Below, in pieces: positions 17,056 through 26,197 of a stretch of DNA of 64,000 nucleotides. Both the position numbers and the translations under genes were made by a program. Numbering within the stretch: position 1 is the stretch's first letter; each line of letters starts with the position of its first letter. Location: the NCBI RefSeq assembly GCF_017304635.1, contig NZ_JAFKMA010000001.1, forward strand, positions 992,001 to 1,056,000, written 5' to 3'. A model generated the notes under the pieces. That model saw only the letters and a list, made by a program, of their open reading frames with translations. It had not been told where the DNA came from and did not search any database. Source of the stretch: Sphingomonas sp. (GTDB lineage: Bacteria; Pseudomonadota; Alphaproteobacteria; Sphingomonadales; Sphingomonadaceae).

Positions 17056-17173
17056 GCGGCTTCCTTACCCGCCTCGCAAACACGACAAAATGCACGATCG
17101 GTCGATGACAAATGCGCGACAAAGCCGATCCCCGTCACTATATGGCCCTCGCGCCACGGCATCCGGGAAGCCC

Positions 17174-18622
17174 ATGCTGACGACCAATCCCTTCGATGAC
17201 GATAAACTCCGCGAGGAGTGCGGTGTGTTCGGCGTGTCCGGCGCCGACGGCGCGGCCGCGCTGGTCGCACTCGGTCTCCATGCGTTGCAGCATCGCGGCC
17301 AGGAAGCGGCCGGCATCACCAGCTGGGACGGTGCGCATTTCCACAGCCATCGCGCGATGGGGCACGTGGCGGGCAATTTCGACCGCGACGAGATCATGGG
17401 CGCGTTGCGCGGCAACGTCGCCTGCGGCCATGTCCGCTATTCGACCACCGGCGAAACGGCGCTGCGCAACGTCCAGCCGCTGTTCGCCGACCTGGCCAGC
17501 GGCGGCTTCGCGGTTGCGCATAACGGCAACATTTCCAACGCGATGTTCCTGCGCGACGACCTCGTCGCACGCGGCGCGATCTTCCAGTCGACCAGCGATA
17601 CCGAGGTCATCCTGCACCTCGTCGCGACCAGTTCGTATCGCGATCCGCTCGACAAGTTCATCGACGCGCTGCGCCGGGTCGAGGGCGCCTATTCGCTGAT
17701 CGTGATGACGTCGCAGGGGATGATCGCCTGCCGCGACCCGCTCGGCATCCGGCCGCTGGTGATGGGCAAGCTGGGCGACGCCTATATCTTCGCGTCGGAG
17801 ACGGTGGCGCTCGACGTGGTCGGCGCCGATTATGTCCGCTCGATCGAGCCGGGCGAACTGGTGCTGGTCGAGGACGGCAAGCTCCGTTCGCTGCGCCCGT
17901 TCGGCGATCATCGCCCGCGCCCGTGCATCTTCGAATGGGTCTATTTCTCGCGCCCCGATTCGATCGCCGGCGACCAGTCGGTCTATTCAGTGCGCAAGGC
18001 GATCGGTGCGCAACTGGCGATCGAGGCGCCGGTCGAGGCCGACCTCGTCATCCCCGTCCCCGATTCGGGCGTGCCCGCCGCGATCGGCTATGCCCAGCAG
18101 AGCGGCATCCCGTTCGAACTCGGCATCATTCGCTCGCATTATGTCGGTCGCACGTTCATCCAGCCCTCGGCGGAGGTGCGGCGGCTCGGCGTCAAGCTGA
18201 AGCACAACGCCAACCGCGCGCTCATCAAGGGCAAGTCGATCGTGCTGGTCGACGATTCGATCGTCCGTGGCACCACCAGCTTAAAGATCGTCGAGATGAT
18301 GCGCGAGGCCGGCGCGCGCGAGGTCCATATGCGGATCGCCAGCCCGCCGACGACCAATTCGTGCTTCTACGGCGTCGACACGCCCGAGCGTGAGAAGCTG
18401 CTCGCGTCTCGTCTGAGTCTCGCCGGCATGACCGATTTCATCCACGCCGACAGCCTGGCGTTCGTCAGCATCGACGGCTTGTACAAGGCGCTGGGCGAAG
18501 CGGGCCGCGACGACCTGACGCCGCGCTATTGCGATGCGTGTTTCACCGGCGACTATCCGACTCGCCTGACCGATCACGATGCGATGGACGCCGAACTCGC
18601 GCTGCACGAAGCCGCTGAATAG
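17174..18622 (+). CDS. purF: Amidophosphoribosyltransferase
   Basis: PurF catalyses the first committed step of purine synthesis, transferring glutamine amide nitrogen to PRPP. The 482-residue protein begins with a short propeptide ending at Glu15, with the nucleophile Cys16 in REECGVFGV. The class II glutaminase features LQHRGQEAAGI, GHVRYST and AHNGNISN follow. The C-terminal phosphoribosyltransferase domain has the PRPP loop IVLVDDSIVRGTT and PDSGVPAAIGYA. No clear purine operator was recognised in the purF-hisI gap, which does hold repeated GACAAA motifs. Confidence 0.97.
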   Translation: MLTTNPFDDDKLREECGVFGVSGADGAAALVALGLHALQHRGQEAAGITSWDGAHFHSHRAMGHVAGNFDRDEIMGALRGNVACGHVRYSTTGETALRNVQPLFADLASGGFAVAHNGNISNAMFLRDDLVARGAIFQSTSDTEVILHLVATSSYRDPLDKFIDALRRVEGAYSLIVMTSQGMIACRDPLGIRPLVMGKLGDAYIFASETVALDVVGADYVRSIEPGELVLVEDGKLRSLRPFGDHRPRPCIFEWVYFSRPDSIAGDQSVYSVRKAIGAQLAIEAPVEADLVIPVPDSGVPAAIGYAQQSGIPFELGIIRSHYVGRTFIQPSAEVRRLGVKLKHNANRALIKGKSIVLVDDSIVRGTTSLKIVEMMREAGAREVHMRIASPPTTNSCFYGVDTPEREKLLASRLSLAGMTDFIHADSLAFVSIDGLYKALGEAGRDDLTPRYCDACFTGDYPTRLTDHDAMDAELALHEAAE

Positions 18623-18628
18623 GGATTC

Positions 18629-19336
18629 ATGACCAGGAAATTCGAAGGACAACTCGCGCTGGTGACCGGCGCGAGCCGGGGGATCGGCGCGGCGATCGCA
18701 CATAAGCTGGCGGCGGAGGGCGCGCACGTCGTCCTGACCGCGCGGTCGGCCGGCGCATTGGAGCAGGTCGAGGAAGCGATCCACGCTGCCGGCGGCACCG
18801 CGACGATCGCGCCACTCGACCTCGCCGAAAGCGACAGCATCGCCAAGCTGGCGACCGCGATCGGCGAGCGGTGGCCGGCGCTCGACATGCTGGTGCTCAA
18901 TGCGGCGACCTTGGGCTCGCTGTCGGCGGTCCCGGCGATCGATCCGGGCGAGTTCGCGCGCGTGATGACGCTCAACGTATCGGCGCAGGCCGCGCTGATC
19001 GCGGCGTTCGATCCGCTGTTGCGCAAGTCGACCGACGCCCGCGTCGTGGCGATGACCTCCAGCGTCGGCCGCCAGCCGCGCGCTTATTGGGGCGGGTACG
19101 GCGCGTCGAAAGCGGCGATGGAGACGCTCGTGTTGGCCTATGGCGAGGAAGTGTCGGGGGTCAGCAAAGTCCGCGTCGCGGTGATCGACCCCGGCGCCAC
19201 GCGCACCCGCATGCGCGAGCGCGCCTATCCCGGCGAGGATCCGGCGAGCGTCAAGCCACCCGAGGCCGTGGCGGAACGCATCGCGGCGCTGCTCGGCGAG
19301 GATTTCGTGTCGGGACATTGCGAGCGGGTCGGCTGA
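18629..19336 (+). CDS. SDR family oxidoreductase
   Basis: A 235-residue classical short-chain dehydrogenase/reductase. It has the cofactor motif VTGASRGIGAAIA (about residues 12-24), the NAATLGS stabilising motif (NxAG-like), the catalytic serine in MTSSVG and the YGASK catalytic Tyr-Lys pair. Basic residues after the second strand (TARSAG) suggest NADP(H). The substrate cannot be deduced. It follows purF after six bases, so it is probably in the same transcript, and a hairpin terminator follows at 19358-19383. Confidence 0.9.
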   Translation: MTRKFEGQLALVTGASRGIGAAIAHKLAAEGAHVVLTARSAGALEQVEEAIHAAGGTATIAPLDLAESDSIAKLATAIGERWPALDMLVLNAATLGSLSAVPAIDPGEFARVMTLNVSAQAALIAAFDPLLRKSTDARVVAMTSSVGRQPRAYWGGYGASKAAMETLVLAYGEEVSGVSKVRVAVIDPGATRTRMRERAYPGEDPASVKPPEAVAERIAALLGEDFVSGHCERVG

Positions 19337-19357
19337 TCCACTGGCGATGTTGGGTTT

Positions 19358-19383
19358 AGCATGCCAAGCCGCGGCATGCTTTT
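19358..19383 (+). terminator. Rho-independent terminator after the SDR gene
   Basis: An 8-bp perfect stem (AGCATGCC at 19358-19365 with GGCATGCT at 19373-19380) and a 7-base loop are followed by a short T run. It lies 21 bases after the SDR stop and ends the purF-SDR transcript. The rest of the gap to 19475 shows nothing recognisable. Confidence 0.65.
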
Positions 19384-19475
19384 CGAACGTGTTTCAGGCC
19401 GGTCGGCGGTCGCATGCTTGGGGCCGCTACCCCCGTCAATTTTGTCAAGTTTGGCGCTGACCGGCCAGGCGGACG

Positions 19476-20696
19476 TCAGCGCGCCTTCACCAGCGTCACC
19501 TGCGCGACATCGATCGCCCCGCCGCGGAACCCGCCTTCGCAATACATCAGATAATAGCGCCACAAGTCGATGAAATATCTGTCGAACCGCGCCGGCAAAA
19601 GCCCTTCTGCGACCGCCGCGTCGAATGCCACGCGCCAGCGCCGCAGCGTCTCGGCATAATCGAGCCCGAAGGCGTGACGGTCCTGCCAGGCCAGTCCGTG
19701 CCGCTCGGCGATGGCGCGGAAGCGACTTTCGGACAGCAGCATCCCACCGGGAAAGACGTAACGCTGAATGAAATCGACGTTGCGAGCGTAACCGTCGAAG
19801 ATCGCATCGTCGATCGCGATATACTGGATCGCCGCGCGGCCACCGGGCTTCAAGGCGCGGGCGATGGCGGCGAGGTAGTCGGGCCAATATTCCTCGCCCA
19901 CCGCCTCGACCATCTCGATGCTGACGATGCCATCGTACGTATCACCGACGTCGCGATAGTCGATCAGGTCGATCGTCACGCTGTCGAGCCCTAGCCGCGC
20001 CATCCGCGCTTCGGCAAAGGCGCGCTGGTCGGTGGAAAGCGTGATGCCGTGGACGCCGACCCCGGCCCTCGCCGCGGTCTCGGCGAACGACCCCCAGCCG
20101 CACCCGATCTCCAGGATGCGATTACCCGTGCCGCATCCGGTCCGTGCCAGCATCGCCGCCAGTTTGGTGTCCTGCGCCGCCGTCAGATCCTGTCCCGGCG
20201 CCGCGAACACCGCGCTCGAATAAGTCATCCCCGGATCGAGCCACAGGGCGTAGAAATCGTTGCCCAGATCGTAATGCTCGTGGATGTTCCGAAGCGCCCC
20301 CGCTCGGTCGTTGCGTCGCGCCCGGTGCCATTGCCGCCGCAGCCATCGACCCAGCCCCTGCGCCCGCCCGGCCGGCGCCAGCGTGCGGCGATTGCGCGTG
20401 AACAGTTCGAACAGGGCGACCGGATCGGGGCTTTCCCATTCCCCCGCCGCCCACGCCTCGTACCAGCCCGCCGATCCGCCGGTCGCCAGCCGCCATAACG
20501 ACCACCACGAACGCAAGATGACGATCGCTTCCGGCCCCGGCGCTCGTCCACCGAGTCGCATCGGCTCGCCGCCGGGAAGCGATGTCAGGATAGCCCCCTC
20601 GACGATGCCGCGATCGATCCGGGCGAGCACGCGCCGGCCGAACCAGCCGAGCGGGCTGGGGCGGCGGCGTTTGGTTCGGGTCACGGCGACGTCCAT
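19476..20696 (-). CDS. Cyclopropane-fatty-acyl-phospholipid synthase family methyltransferase
   Basis: A 406-residue SAM-dependent enzyme of the CFA synthase family, which methylenates unsaturated acyl chains in membrane phospholipids. It shows HYDLGNDFYALWLDPGMTYSSAVF, the SAM motif ILEIGCGWGSFAETAARAGV, GITLSTDQ, SIEMVEAVGEEYW, YIQYAI-like YIAID, RYVFPGGML and the C-terminal YYLMYCEGGFRGG carrying the family cysteine. It lies 47 bases downstream of the photolyase on the same strand. In Rhodobacter, photolyase and cfaS homologues both belong to a sigma-E singlet-oxygen regulon, so a stress link is possible but not shown here. Confidence 0.92.
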   Translation of the reverse strand: MDVAVTRTKRRRPSPLGWFGRRVLARIDRGIVEGAILTSLPGGEPMRLGGRAPGPEAIVILRSWWSLWRLATGGSAGWYEAWAAGEWESPDPVALFELFTRNRRTLAPAGRAQGLGRWLRRQWHRARRNDRAGALRNIHEHYDLGNDFYALWLDPGMTYSSAVFAAPGQDLTAAQDTKLAAMLARTGCGTGNRILEIGCGWGSFAETAARAGVGVHGITLSTDQRAFAEARMARLGLDSVTIDLIDYRDVGDTYDGIVSIEMVEAVGEEYWPDYLAAIARALKPGGRAAIQYIAIDDAIFDGYARNVDFIQRYVFPGGMLLSESRFRAIAERHGLAWQDRHAFGLDYAETLRRWRVAFDAAVAEGLLPARFDRYFIDLWRYYLMYCEGGFRGGAIDVAQVTLVKAR

Positions 20697-20743
20697 CGCG
20701 CGGCGTCATGCCAAAGCGGCGGCGCTCCGCCAAGGCACTTGGG

Positions 20744-22117
20744 TTAGCGAACCGCGCGTCCGGCGGCCAAGGCGCGCTCGCGGGCCTCACGATGCCCGAT
20801 CAGCTTGGCGGGATAGGCATCGGGCTTGCACCCGGATGCCTCGGGATCGTGGATCGCCGCATCGGACAGGCCGCGCAGTTCGGACACCCATTCGCGGATA
20901 TAATCGGCGGCGTCGAACTTCTCCGATTGCGCGAGCGGCGCCATGATCCGGCCCCACATATTGGCGTCGATCCCGGTGCCCGCGACCCACTGCCAGTTCA
21001 CCGAGTTGTTGCCGTAATCGCCGTCGACCAGGCAGTCCCAAAACCACCGCTCGCCCTCGCGCCAGTCGATCAGCAGATGCTTGATGAGGAAGGAGGCGGC
21101 GATCATCCGGACGCGGTTGTGCATCCAGCCGCTCGTCCACAACTGGCGCATGCCGGCGTCGACGATGGGGTAGCCAGTGAGCCCGCGCTGCCACGCCCGG
21201 AAATCGGCCTTCGCCGCCTTGCCCGTCCGCCACGGGAGCTTGTCGAAGCGGTCGCGGCCATTTTTCGCGCCGTATTTCGGCAGCTGGAGGATCACGTTCT
21301 GCGCATAATCGCGCCACGCCAACTCGCCGAGGAATACGCGGACCGAACCGCCCTTCCCCGCCAGCCGGTGCCAGACCTGCGCCGCCGATACTTCACCGAA
21401 GTGAAGATGCGGCGATAGCCGTGAACTGCCTTCGACCGAGGGCAGATTGCGGGTGTGATCGTAGTCGGCGACCGCATCGACGAAATCGTCGAGCCGGTCG
21501 TGCGCTCCGGCTTCGCCCGGCGTCCACTCCTTGCCGAACCCGGTCGACCAGTCGGGCTTGGTCGGGAGCAAATCCCAATCCGCCAACACATCGCTCGCGG
21601 GCCATGTAGTAGGTGCCGGGATCGCTCGCGGTCGATTGTGCGGATGCGGCGGCGGCATGACGCCATCGAGCGCGCGGCGGAACGGCGTGTAGATCTTGTA
21701 CGGCGTCCCGCTACCGGTCATGATCGATCCGGGCGACGCGAGATAATTGCCGTCGTGAAGGATCAGGTCGAGCTGCTTGGCGACCGCATCCTCAGCCGCC
21801 CGCCACCACGGCTCGTAATGGCTGATCGCATGAACGGCCTGCGCGCCGACCGCCTTGGCAACCTTCGTCAGTTCCTCGGCGCAATCGCCCCGGCGCAGGA
21901 CCAGTCGCGATCCGCGCGCGCGCAAATCCTTGTCGAGGCTGGCGAGACTATGATGCAACCACCAGCGCGACGCACCGCCCATCCGCCATTGCCCGGCGAC
22001 ATCATCGTCGAGCACGAAGACCGGCACCACCGGCCCCTCCGCGATCGCCGCGGCCAGCGCGGGCTGGTCGGCGAGGCGCAGATCACGGCGGAACCAAAGG
22101 AGGTCAGGATCAGGCAT
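20744..22117 (-). CDS. phrB: Deoxyribodipyrimidine photolyase (class I CPD)
   Basis: A 457-residue FAD-dependent photolyase that repairs cyclobutane pyrimidine dimers with blue light. The N-terminal antenna domain begins LLWFRRDLRLADQPAL. The FAD domain includes SRLSPHLHFGEVSAAQVW, LAWRDYAQNVI, GYPIVDAGMRQLWTSGWMHNR and the signature DGDYGNNSVNWQWVAGTGID, with the tryptophans expected for electron transfer. The gene lies 35 bases after korB and may be transcribed from the same promoter. The CPD rather than (6-4) assignment rests on the class I motifs. Confidence 0.94.
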   Translation of the reverse strand: MPDPDLLWFRRDLRLADQPALAAAIAEGPVVPVFVLDDDVAGQWRMGGASRWWLHHSLASLDKDLRARGSRLVLRRGDCAEELTKVAKAVGAQAVHAISHYEPWWRAAEDAVAKQLDLILHDGNYLASPGSIMTGSGTPYKIYTPFRRALDGVMPPPHPHNRPRAIPAPTTWPASDVLADWDLLPTKPDWSTGFGKEWTPGEAGAHDRLDDFVDAVADYDHTRNLPSVEGSSRLSPHLHFGEVSAAQVWHRLAGKGGSVRVFLGELAWRDYAQNVILQLPKYGAKNGRDRFDKLPWRTGKAAKADFRAWQRGLTGYPIVDAGMRQLWTSGWMHNRVRMIAASFLIKHLLIDWREGERWFWDCLVDGDYGNNSVNWQWVAGTGIDANMWGRIMAPLAQSEKFDAADYIREWVSELRGLSDAAIHDPEASGCKPDAYPAKLIGHREARERALAAGRAVR

Positions 22118-22152
22118 TCATCGACGGTACGGTCGGCGCGCCCGTCGGTTCC

Positions 22153-23184
22153 CTACTCCGCGCGCGGCTCCTTCTCGACCATCCAGGTCTGGCCCTGGCT
22201 GAGCAATTTCTGGAGGTTCGCTGCCTTGCCCTCGCTTGCTGCCGTGTTCTGCGCGACGACGGCGCTGTCGAAGGTCGGCGCGGGGTCGTCGTACAGCACG
22301 CCGAGCGCCATCGGGAACGACCCGAACGGCATCTCGACCAGCATGTGCGCGAGGCCGCGGTTGGTCTGGTCGTGCACCGCGACCCCCGCCGCCTGCCAGT
22401 CGCCGCCCGCCACGTCGACGACCTTCAGCACCAGCCGCTCGACGTCCATCGCCAGCCCCTTGGTGCCGCCGTCGAACAGCAGCGGCTTGCCGTGCTCGAC
22501 CCACATCTGGTTGCCGGCATTGGGCTTGGCCGTGAACGACGCGAAGACGTCGTCGTTATAGACGATGCAGTTCTGGAAAATCTCGACGAACGCCGCGCCC
22601 TGGTGGGCATAGGCCGCCTTCAACACCATCGGCAGGTTCTTGTGCACGTCGATCCCGCGCGCAACGAACCGCGCGCCCGAGCCAAGCGCGAACGCACACG
22701 GCGTTGCCGGGCGATCGACCGAGCCGAACGGGGTCGACGGGCTGCGTGTGCCGACCCGCGACGTGGGCGAATATTGCCCTTTGGTCAGGCCGTAGATCTC
22801 GTTGTTGAACAACAGCACTTGGCAGTTCAGGTTCCGCCGCAGCAAGTGCATCGTATGGTTGCCGCCGATCGACAGCGCGTCGCCGTCGCCGGTGATGATC
22901 CACACGTCGAGATCCGGATTGGCGAGCTTGACCCCCGTCGCCACCGCCGGCGCGCGGCCGTGGATGGTGTGGAAGCCGTACGTCTCCATGTAATAAGGGA
23001 AGCGCGACGAGCAGCCGATGCCGCTGACGAACACGGTATTTTCGGGCCGCGCGCCGATTTCCGGCATGGTCCGCTGCACCGCCTTCAGGATGGCATAGTC
23101 ACCGCAGCCGGGGCACCAGCGCACCTCCTGGTCGGTCTCCCAGTCCTTGGGCAGCGACTTCGCGGACGGGGTCATGTCGTTCAT
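22153..23184 (-). CDS. korB: 2-oxoacid:ferredoxin oxidoreductase, beta subunit
   Basis: A 343-residue thiamine diphosphate-binding beta subunit. Cysteines in VRWCPGCGDYAIL and GIGCSSRFPYY are the expected [4Fe-4S] ligands, and ITGDGDALSIGGNHTMHLLRRN is the TDP motif ending at NNEIYG. In Kor-type enzymes the complex decarboxylates 2-oxoglutarate to succinyl-CoA and reduces ferredoxin. The ATG overlaps the korA stop as ATGA. Substrate preference (2-oxoglutarate, pyruvate or branched 2-oxoacids) cannot be fixed from sequence alone. Confidence 0.93.
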   Translation of the reverse strand: MNDMTPSAKSLPKDWETDQEVRWCPGCGDYAILKAVQRTMPEIGARPENTVFVSGIGCSSRFPYYMETYGFHTIHGRAPAVATGVKLANPDLDVWIITGDGDALSIGGNHTMHLLRRNLNCQVLLFNNEIYGLTKGQYSPTSRVGTRSPSTPFGSVDRPATPCAFALGSGARFVARGIDVHKNLPMVLKAAYAHQGAAFVEIFQNCIVYNDDVFASFTAKPNAGNQMWVEHGKPLLFDGGTKGLAMDVERLVLKVVDVAGGDWQAAGVAVHDQTNRGLAHMLVEMPFGSFPMALGVLYDDPAPTFDSAVVAQNTAASEGKAANLQKLLSQGQTWMVEKEPRAE

Positions 23185-25115
23185 GGATTGACGGCCTTGA
23201 TCGAGGGCAGTTCGGTGCGATCGGCGGCGACCTCGCCGCCTTCCCCACCCGCCAGCATCGCGTCGATCGCGGCTTCGATCTCGGCGATGCGGAAGGGCTG
23301 GCCCGACACCTTGTTGAGCGGCTTCGCGTCGACCAGGAACTGATCGCGGAGCACGGTCTTTAGCTGGCCGGTGTTCATCTCCGGCACCAGAACATGGTCG
23401 AACCGCTTGAGCAAGGAGCCCAGGTTCTGCGGCATCGGCCAGATGTGGCGGATATGGATGTGGCTGACGTCGAGCCCTTTGCGCCGCGCGCGTCGCACCG
23501 CCTGGTGGATCGGCCCGAAGGTCGAGCCCCAGCCGACCACCACGAGCTTCCCGCTATCCTCGCCGAGCTCCACCGCCTGGTCTGGCACCTTGATCCCCGC
23601 TACCTTGTCGCGGCGCGTGTCGGTCATCGCCTGGTGGTTGCCGGGCGAATAATCGATGTTGCCCGTCCCTTGCGCCTTCTCGATCCCGCCGATGCGGTGG
23701 AGCAGGCCGGGGGTGCCGGGCTTGACCCATGGCCGCGCGAGCTTGGCGTCGCGGGCATAGGGCTTGAACCCCTCGGCCGGCGCTTCCTCGAGGAACTGGA
23801 CCGGGAACGGCTCGTACGTGCTCACGTCGGGCACCTTCCACGGCTCGGCGGCGTTGGCGATATAGCCGTCGGTCAGCAGCATCACCGGCGTCATGTACTG
23901 CGTCGCGATGCGGCACGCTTCGATCGCCACCTCGAACGCGTCGGCGGGCGAGCGCGCGGCGATCACCGGCATCGGCGCGTCGCCGTTTCGCCCGTAAACC
24001 GCTTGGTATAGGTCGCTTTGCTCGGTTTTGGTGGGAAGTCCGGTCGACGGTCCGCCGCGCTGCGAATTGACCACCACCAGCGGCAATTCGGTCATGATCG
24101 CGAGCCCGATCGCCTCGCCCTTCAGCGCAATTCCGGGCCCCGACGACGAGGTGACGCCGAGCTGTCCGGCATAGCTCGCGCCGATCGCCGAGGCAACCGC
24201 GGCGATCTCGTCCTCCGCCTGGAAGGTGGTGACGCCGAACTCCTTGAGGCGGCTCAGATGATGCAAGATCGCCGACGCCGGCGTGATCGGATAGCCGCCG
24301 AAGAACATCGGCAGGCCCGCGAGTTGCGCGCCTGCGACTAGCCCCATCGACACCGCTTCCGCACCCGTCACGGTGCGATAGAGCCCGGGCTCGGCGGGCG
24401 CGGCCGGCACGCTGTGCTGCTTGAGCGGGCCCGAAATCTCCGCCGTCTCGCCATAAGCATGGCCGGCGTTGATCGCGGCGATGTTCGCCTCGGCCAGCGT
24501 CGGGTTCTTCGCGAACTTCGCCTTCAGCCAGTCGATCAGCGGCTGGCGGTCGCGATCGAACATCCACAGCGCGAGCCCCAGCGTCCACATGTTCTTGCAG
24601 CGGAGCGCTTCCTTGTTGCCCAGCCCGAACGGCTTCACCGCGTCGAGCGTCAGCTGCGAGATGTCGAACGCCAGCAATTGCCACTTCGCCAGGCTGCCGT
24701 CCTCCAGCGGGTTGGCGTCGTACTTGGCCTTGGCGAGGTTGCGCTCGGTGAACTCGCCGCTGTCGGCGATGATGAGCCTGCCGAGCTTCAGCGCCTCCAC
24801 ATTGGTCTTGAGCGCGGCCGGGTTCATCGCGACCAGCACGTCGAGCGCGTCGCCCGCCGTCTCGATCGAGGTCGAGCCGAAATTGATCTGGAAGGCGCTG
24901 ACCCCGAACAAGGTGCCGAGCGGTGCGCGGATCTCCGCCGGAAAATCGGGGAAGGTCGACAGGTCGTTGCCGGCCAGCGCGGTCGACAGCGTGAACTGGC
25001 CGCCGGTCAGCTGCATGCCGTCACCGGAGTCCCCGGCGAAACGGACGACGATCGATTCAGCGGACGGATGCGCCGACGCCTCGGCGGGGGTGATTTCGTG
25101 TGTGGCAGTCGCCAT
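23181..25115 (-). CDS. korA: 2-oxoacid:ferredoxin oxidoreductase, fused gamma-alpha subunit
   Basis: A 644-residue subunit with the gamma domain at the N-terminus (about 20-205, VRFAGDSGDGMQLTGGQF) and the pyrimidine-binding alpha domain after it (YRTVTGAEAVSMGLVAGAQLAG, FFGGYPITPASAILHHLS, FQAEDEIAAVASAIGASYAG). The SSSGPGIALKGEAIGLA and NSQRGGPSTGLPTKTEQSDL motifs are diagnostic. It lacks an integral ferredoxin domain, so electrons should go to a separate ferredoxin. The organism also has pdhAB in this window, so this is an additional 2-oxoacid route. It is the promoter-proximal gene of korA-korB-phrB(-cfa), with a 108-base gap to the HDAC-like gene. Confidence 0.94.
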   Translation of the reverse strand: MATATHEITPAEASAHPSAESIVVRFAGDSGDGMQLTGGQFTLSTALAGNDLSTFPDFPAEIRAPLGTLFGVSAFQINFGSTSIETAGDALDVLVAMNPAALKTNVEALKLGRLIIADSGEFTERNLAKAKYDANPLEDGSLAKWQLLAFDISQLTLDAVKPFGLGNKEALRCKNMWTLGLALWMFDRDRQPLIDWLKAKFAKNPTLAEANIAAINAGHAYGETAEISGPLKQHSVPAAPAEPGLYRTVTGAEAVSMGLVAGAQLAGLPMFFGGYPITPASAILHHLSRLKEFGVTTFQAEDEIAAVASAIGASYAGQLGVTSSSGPGIALKGEAIGLAIMTELPLVVVNSQRGGPSTGLPTKTEQSDLYQAVYGRNGDAPMPVIAARSPADAFEVAIEACRIATQYMTPVMLLTDGYIANAAEPWKVPDVSTYEPFPVQFLEEAPAEGFKPYARDAKLARPWVKPGTPGLLHRIGGIEKAQGTGNIDYSPGNHQAMTDTRRDKVAGIKVPDQAVELGEDSGKLVVVGWGSTFGPIHQAVRRARRKGLDVSHIHIRHIWPMPQNLGSLLKRFDHVLVPEMNTGQLKTVLRDQFLVDAKPLNKVSGQPFRIAEIEAAIDAMLAGGEGGEVAADRTELPSIKAVNP

Positions 25116-25223
25116 GCCTGTTCCTAGCGAGATAATCGCGACATGCTCTAGGCCGTCCCGCGACGGTGGCCAACCAAAGTTTGCGCCCGCCCTCAGTGTA
25201 GCAGTTTTTCACCCCAATCGACG

Positions 25224-26159
25224 CTAATCACGCGATAGCGTTGCGGCTCGGCCTGCCGCGACGACGCCATCGTTGCGCCCCAGCGTCAGGATCGTCGCGA
25301 CGTGGCGGCGGGCGATGGCGAGGACGTCGTCGCCATAGCCGCCGCCGACGGTGCTCACGAGGGGGATGCGGCGGGTGCGTGCGAGGTCGGCGATCAGGCG
25401 ATCGCGGCGGATCAGCCCCTCCTCGCTCAGCGCGAGACGGCCGAGGCGGTCGCCGACAAAGGGATCGACGCCGCCCTGGTACAGGATCAGATCGGGCCGT
25501 TCGGCATCGAGCAGCGGGGTCAGCGTCGTGCCCAGCGTCTCAAGATAGGCGTCGTCGCCGATCCCGTCCGCCAGCGGCACGTCGAGCGTCGAGCGGGCCT
25601 TGCGCGCCGGGAAGTTTTTCTCGGCATGGATCGAATAGGTCGCGATGCCGGGCCGGCCGGCGGTGAGCGCGGCGGTGCCGTCGCCCTGGTGCACGTCGCA
25701 ATCAACGATCAGCACGCGGCCAACGACGCGCTCCTCGGTCAGGCGGATCGCCGCGATCGCGAGGTCGTTGAACACGCAATAGCCGGCGCCGGTGTCGTAC
25801 AGCGCATGGTGGCTGCCCCCTGCCCCGTTCGCCGCATAGCCGCGCTCCAGCGCCAGCCTGGCTGCAAGGTATGTACCACCGGGCACCACCTGCGCCCGGC
25901 GCGCGACGATCTCGTTGACTGGAAAGCCGATCCGCCGCTCCTTCTCGCGCGGGACCTGGGCGGCCAGCACCTGCGCCACGTAATCGGGGTCGTGCGCCGC
26001 CTCCAGCCAGCGCAGCGGCATCGGCTCGGGGACATGCCACTCGATCACAGCGTCCGACTCGCGCAGCAGATCGCGGATCGCGCCGTTCTTGTTCCACGGA
26101 TAGCCCGAACGCGGCAGGCCCGGCGCGACGTAATCCGGATGATGGACGACCGCGATCAT
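25224..26159 (-). CDS. Histone deacetylase-like amidohydrolase
   Basis: A 311-residue zinc amidohydrolase of the bacterial class II HDAC/acetylpolyamine type. Motifs: GGSHHALYDTGAGYCVFND with the tandem histidines, DCDVHQGDGTAAL with zinc-binding Asp and His, QGGVDPFVGDRLG with the second metal Asp, and STVGGGYGDD near the catalytic tyrosine-loop equivalent. Bacterial members deacetylate small molecules such as acetylpolyamines or acetoin-related compounds; the substrate here is unknown. It is divergent from the esterase gene at 26198 with 38 bases between starts, so promoters must overlap. Confidence 0.92.
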   Translation of the reverse strand: MIAVVHHPDYVAPGLPRSGYPWNKNGAIRDLLRESDAVIEWHVPEPMPLRWLEAAHDPDYVAQVLAAQVPREKERRIGFPVNEIVARRAQVVPGGTYLAARLALERGYAANGAGGSHHALYDTGAGYCVFNDLAIAAIRLTEERVVGRVLIVDCDVHQGDGTAALTAGRPGIATYSIHAEKNFPARKARSTLDVPLADGIGDDAYLETLGTTLTPLLDAERPDLILYQGGVDPFVGDRLGRLALSEEGLIRRDRLIADLARTRRIPLVSTVGGGYGDDVLAIARRHVATILTLGRNDGVVAAGRAATLSRD

Positions 26160-26197
26160 CCTGCCTAGGTACGGTGGAAAGCCGAGAGAGGATAGCG

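Noticed and set aside
26174-26197. A GTG start eight codons upstream for the esterase gene
   Set aside because: GAGAGGAT lies just before the ATG 26198, and the GTG has no ribosome-binding site and crowds the divergent HDAC-like gene's start.
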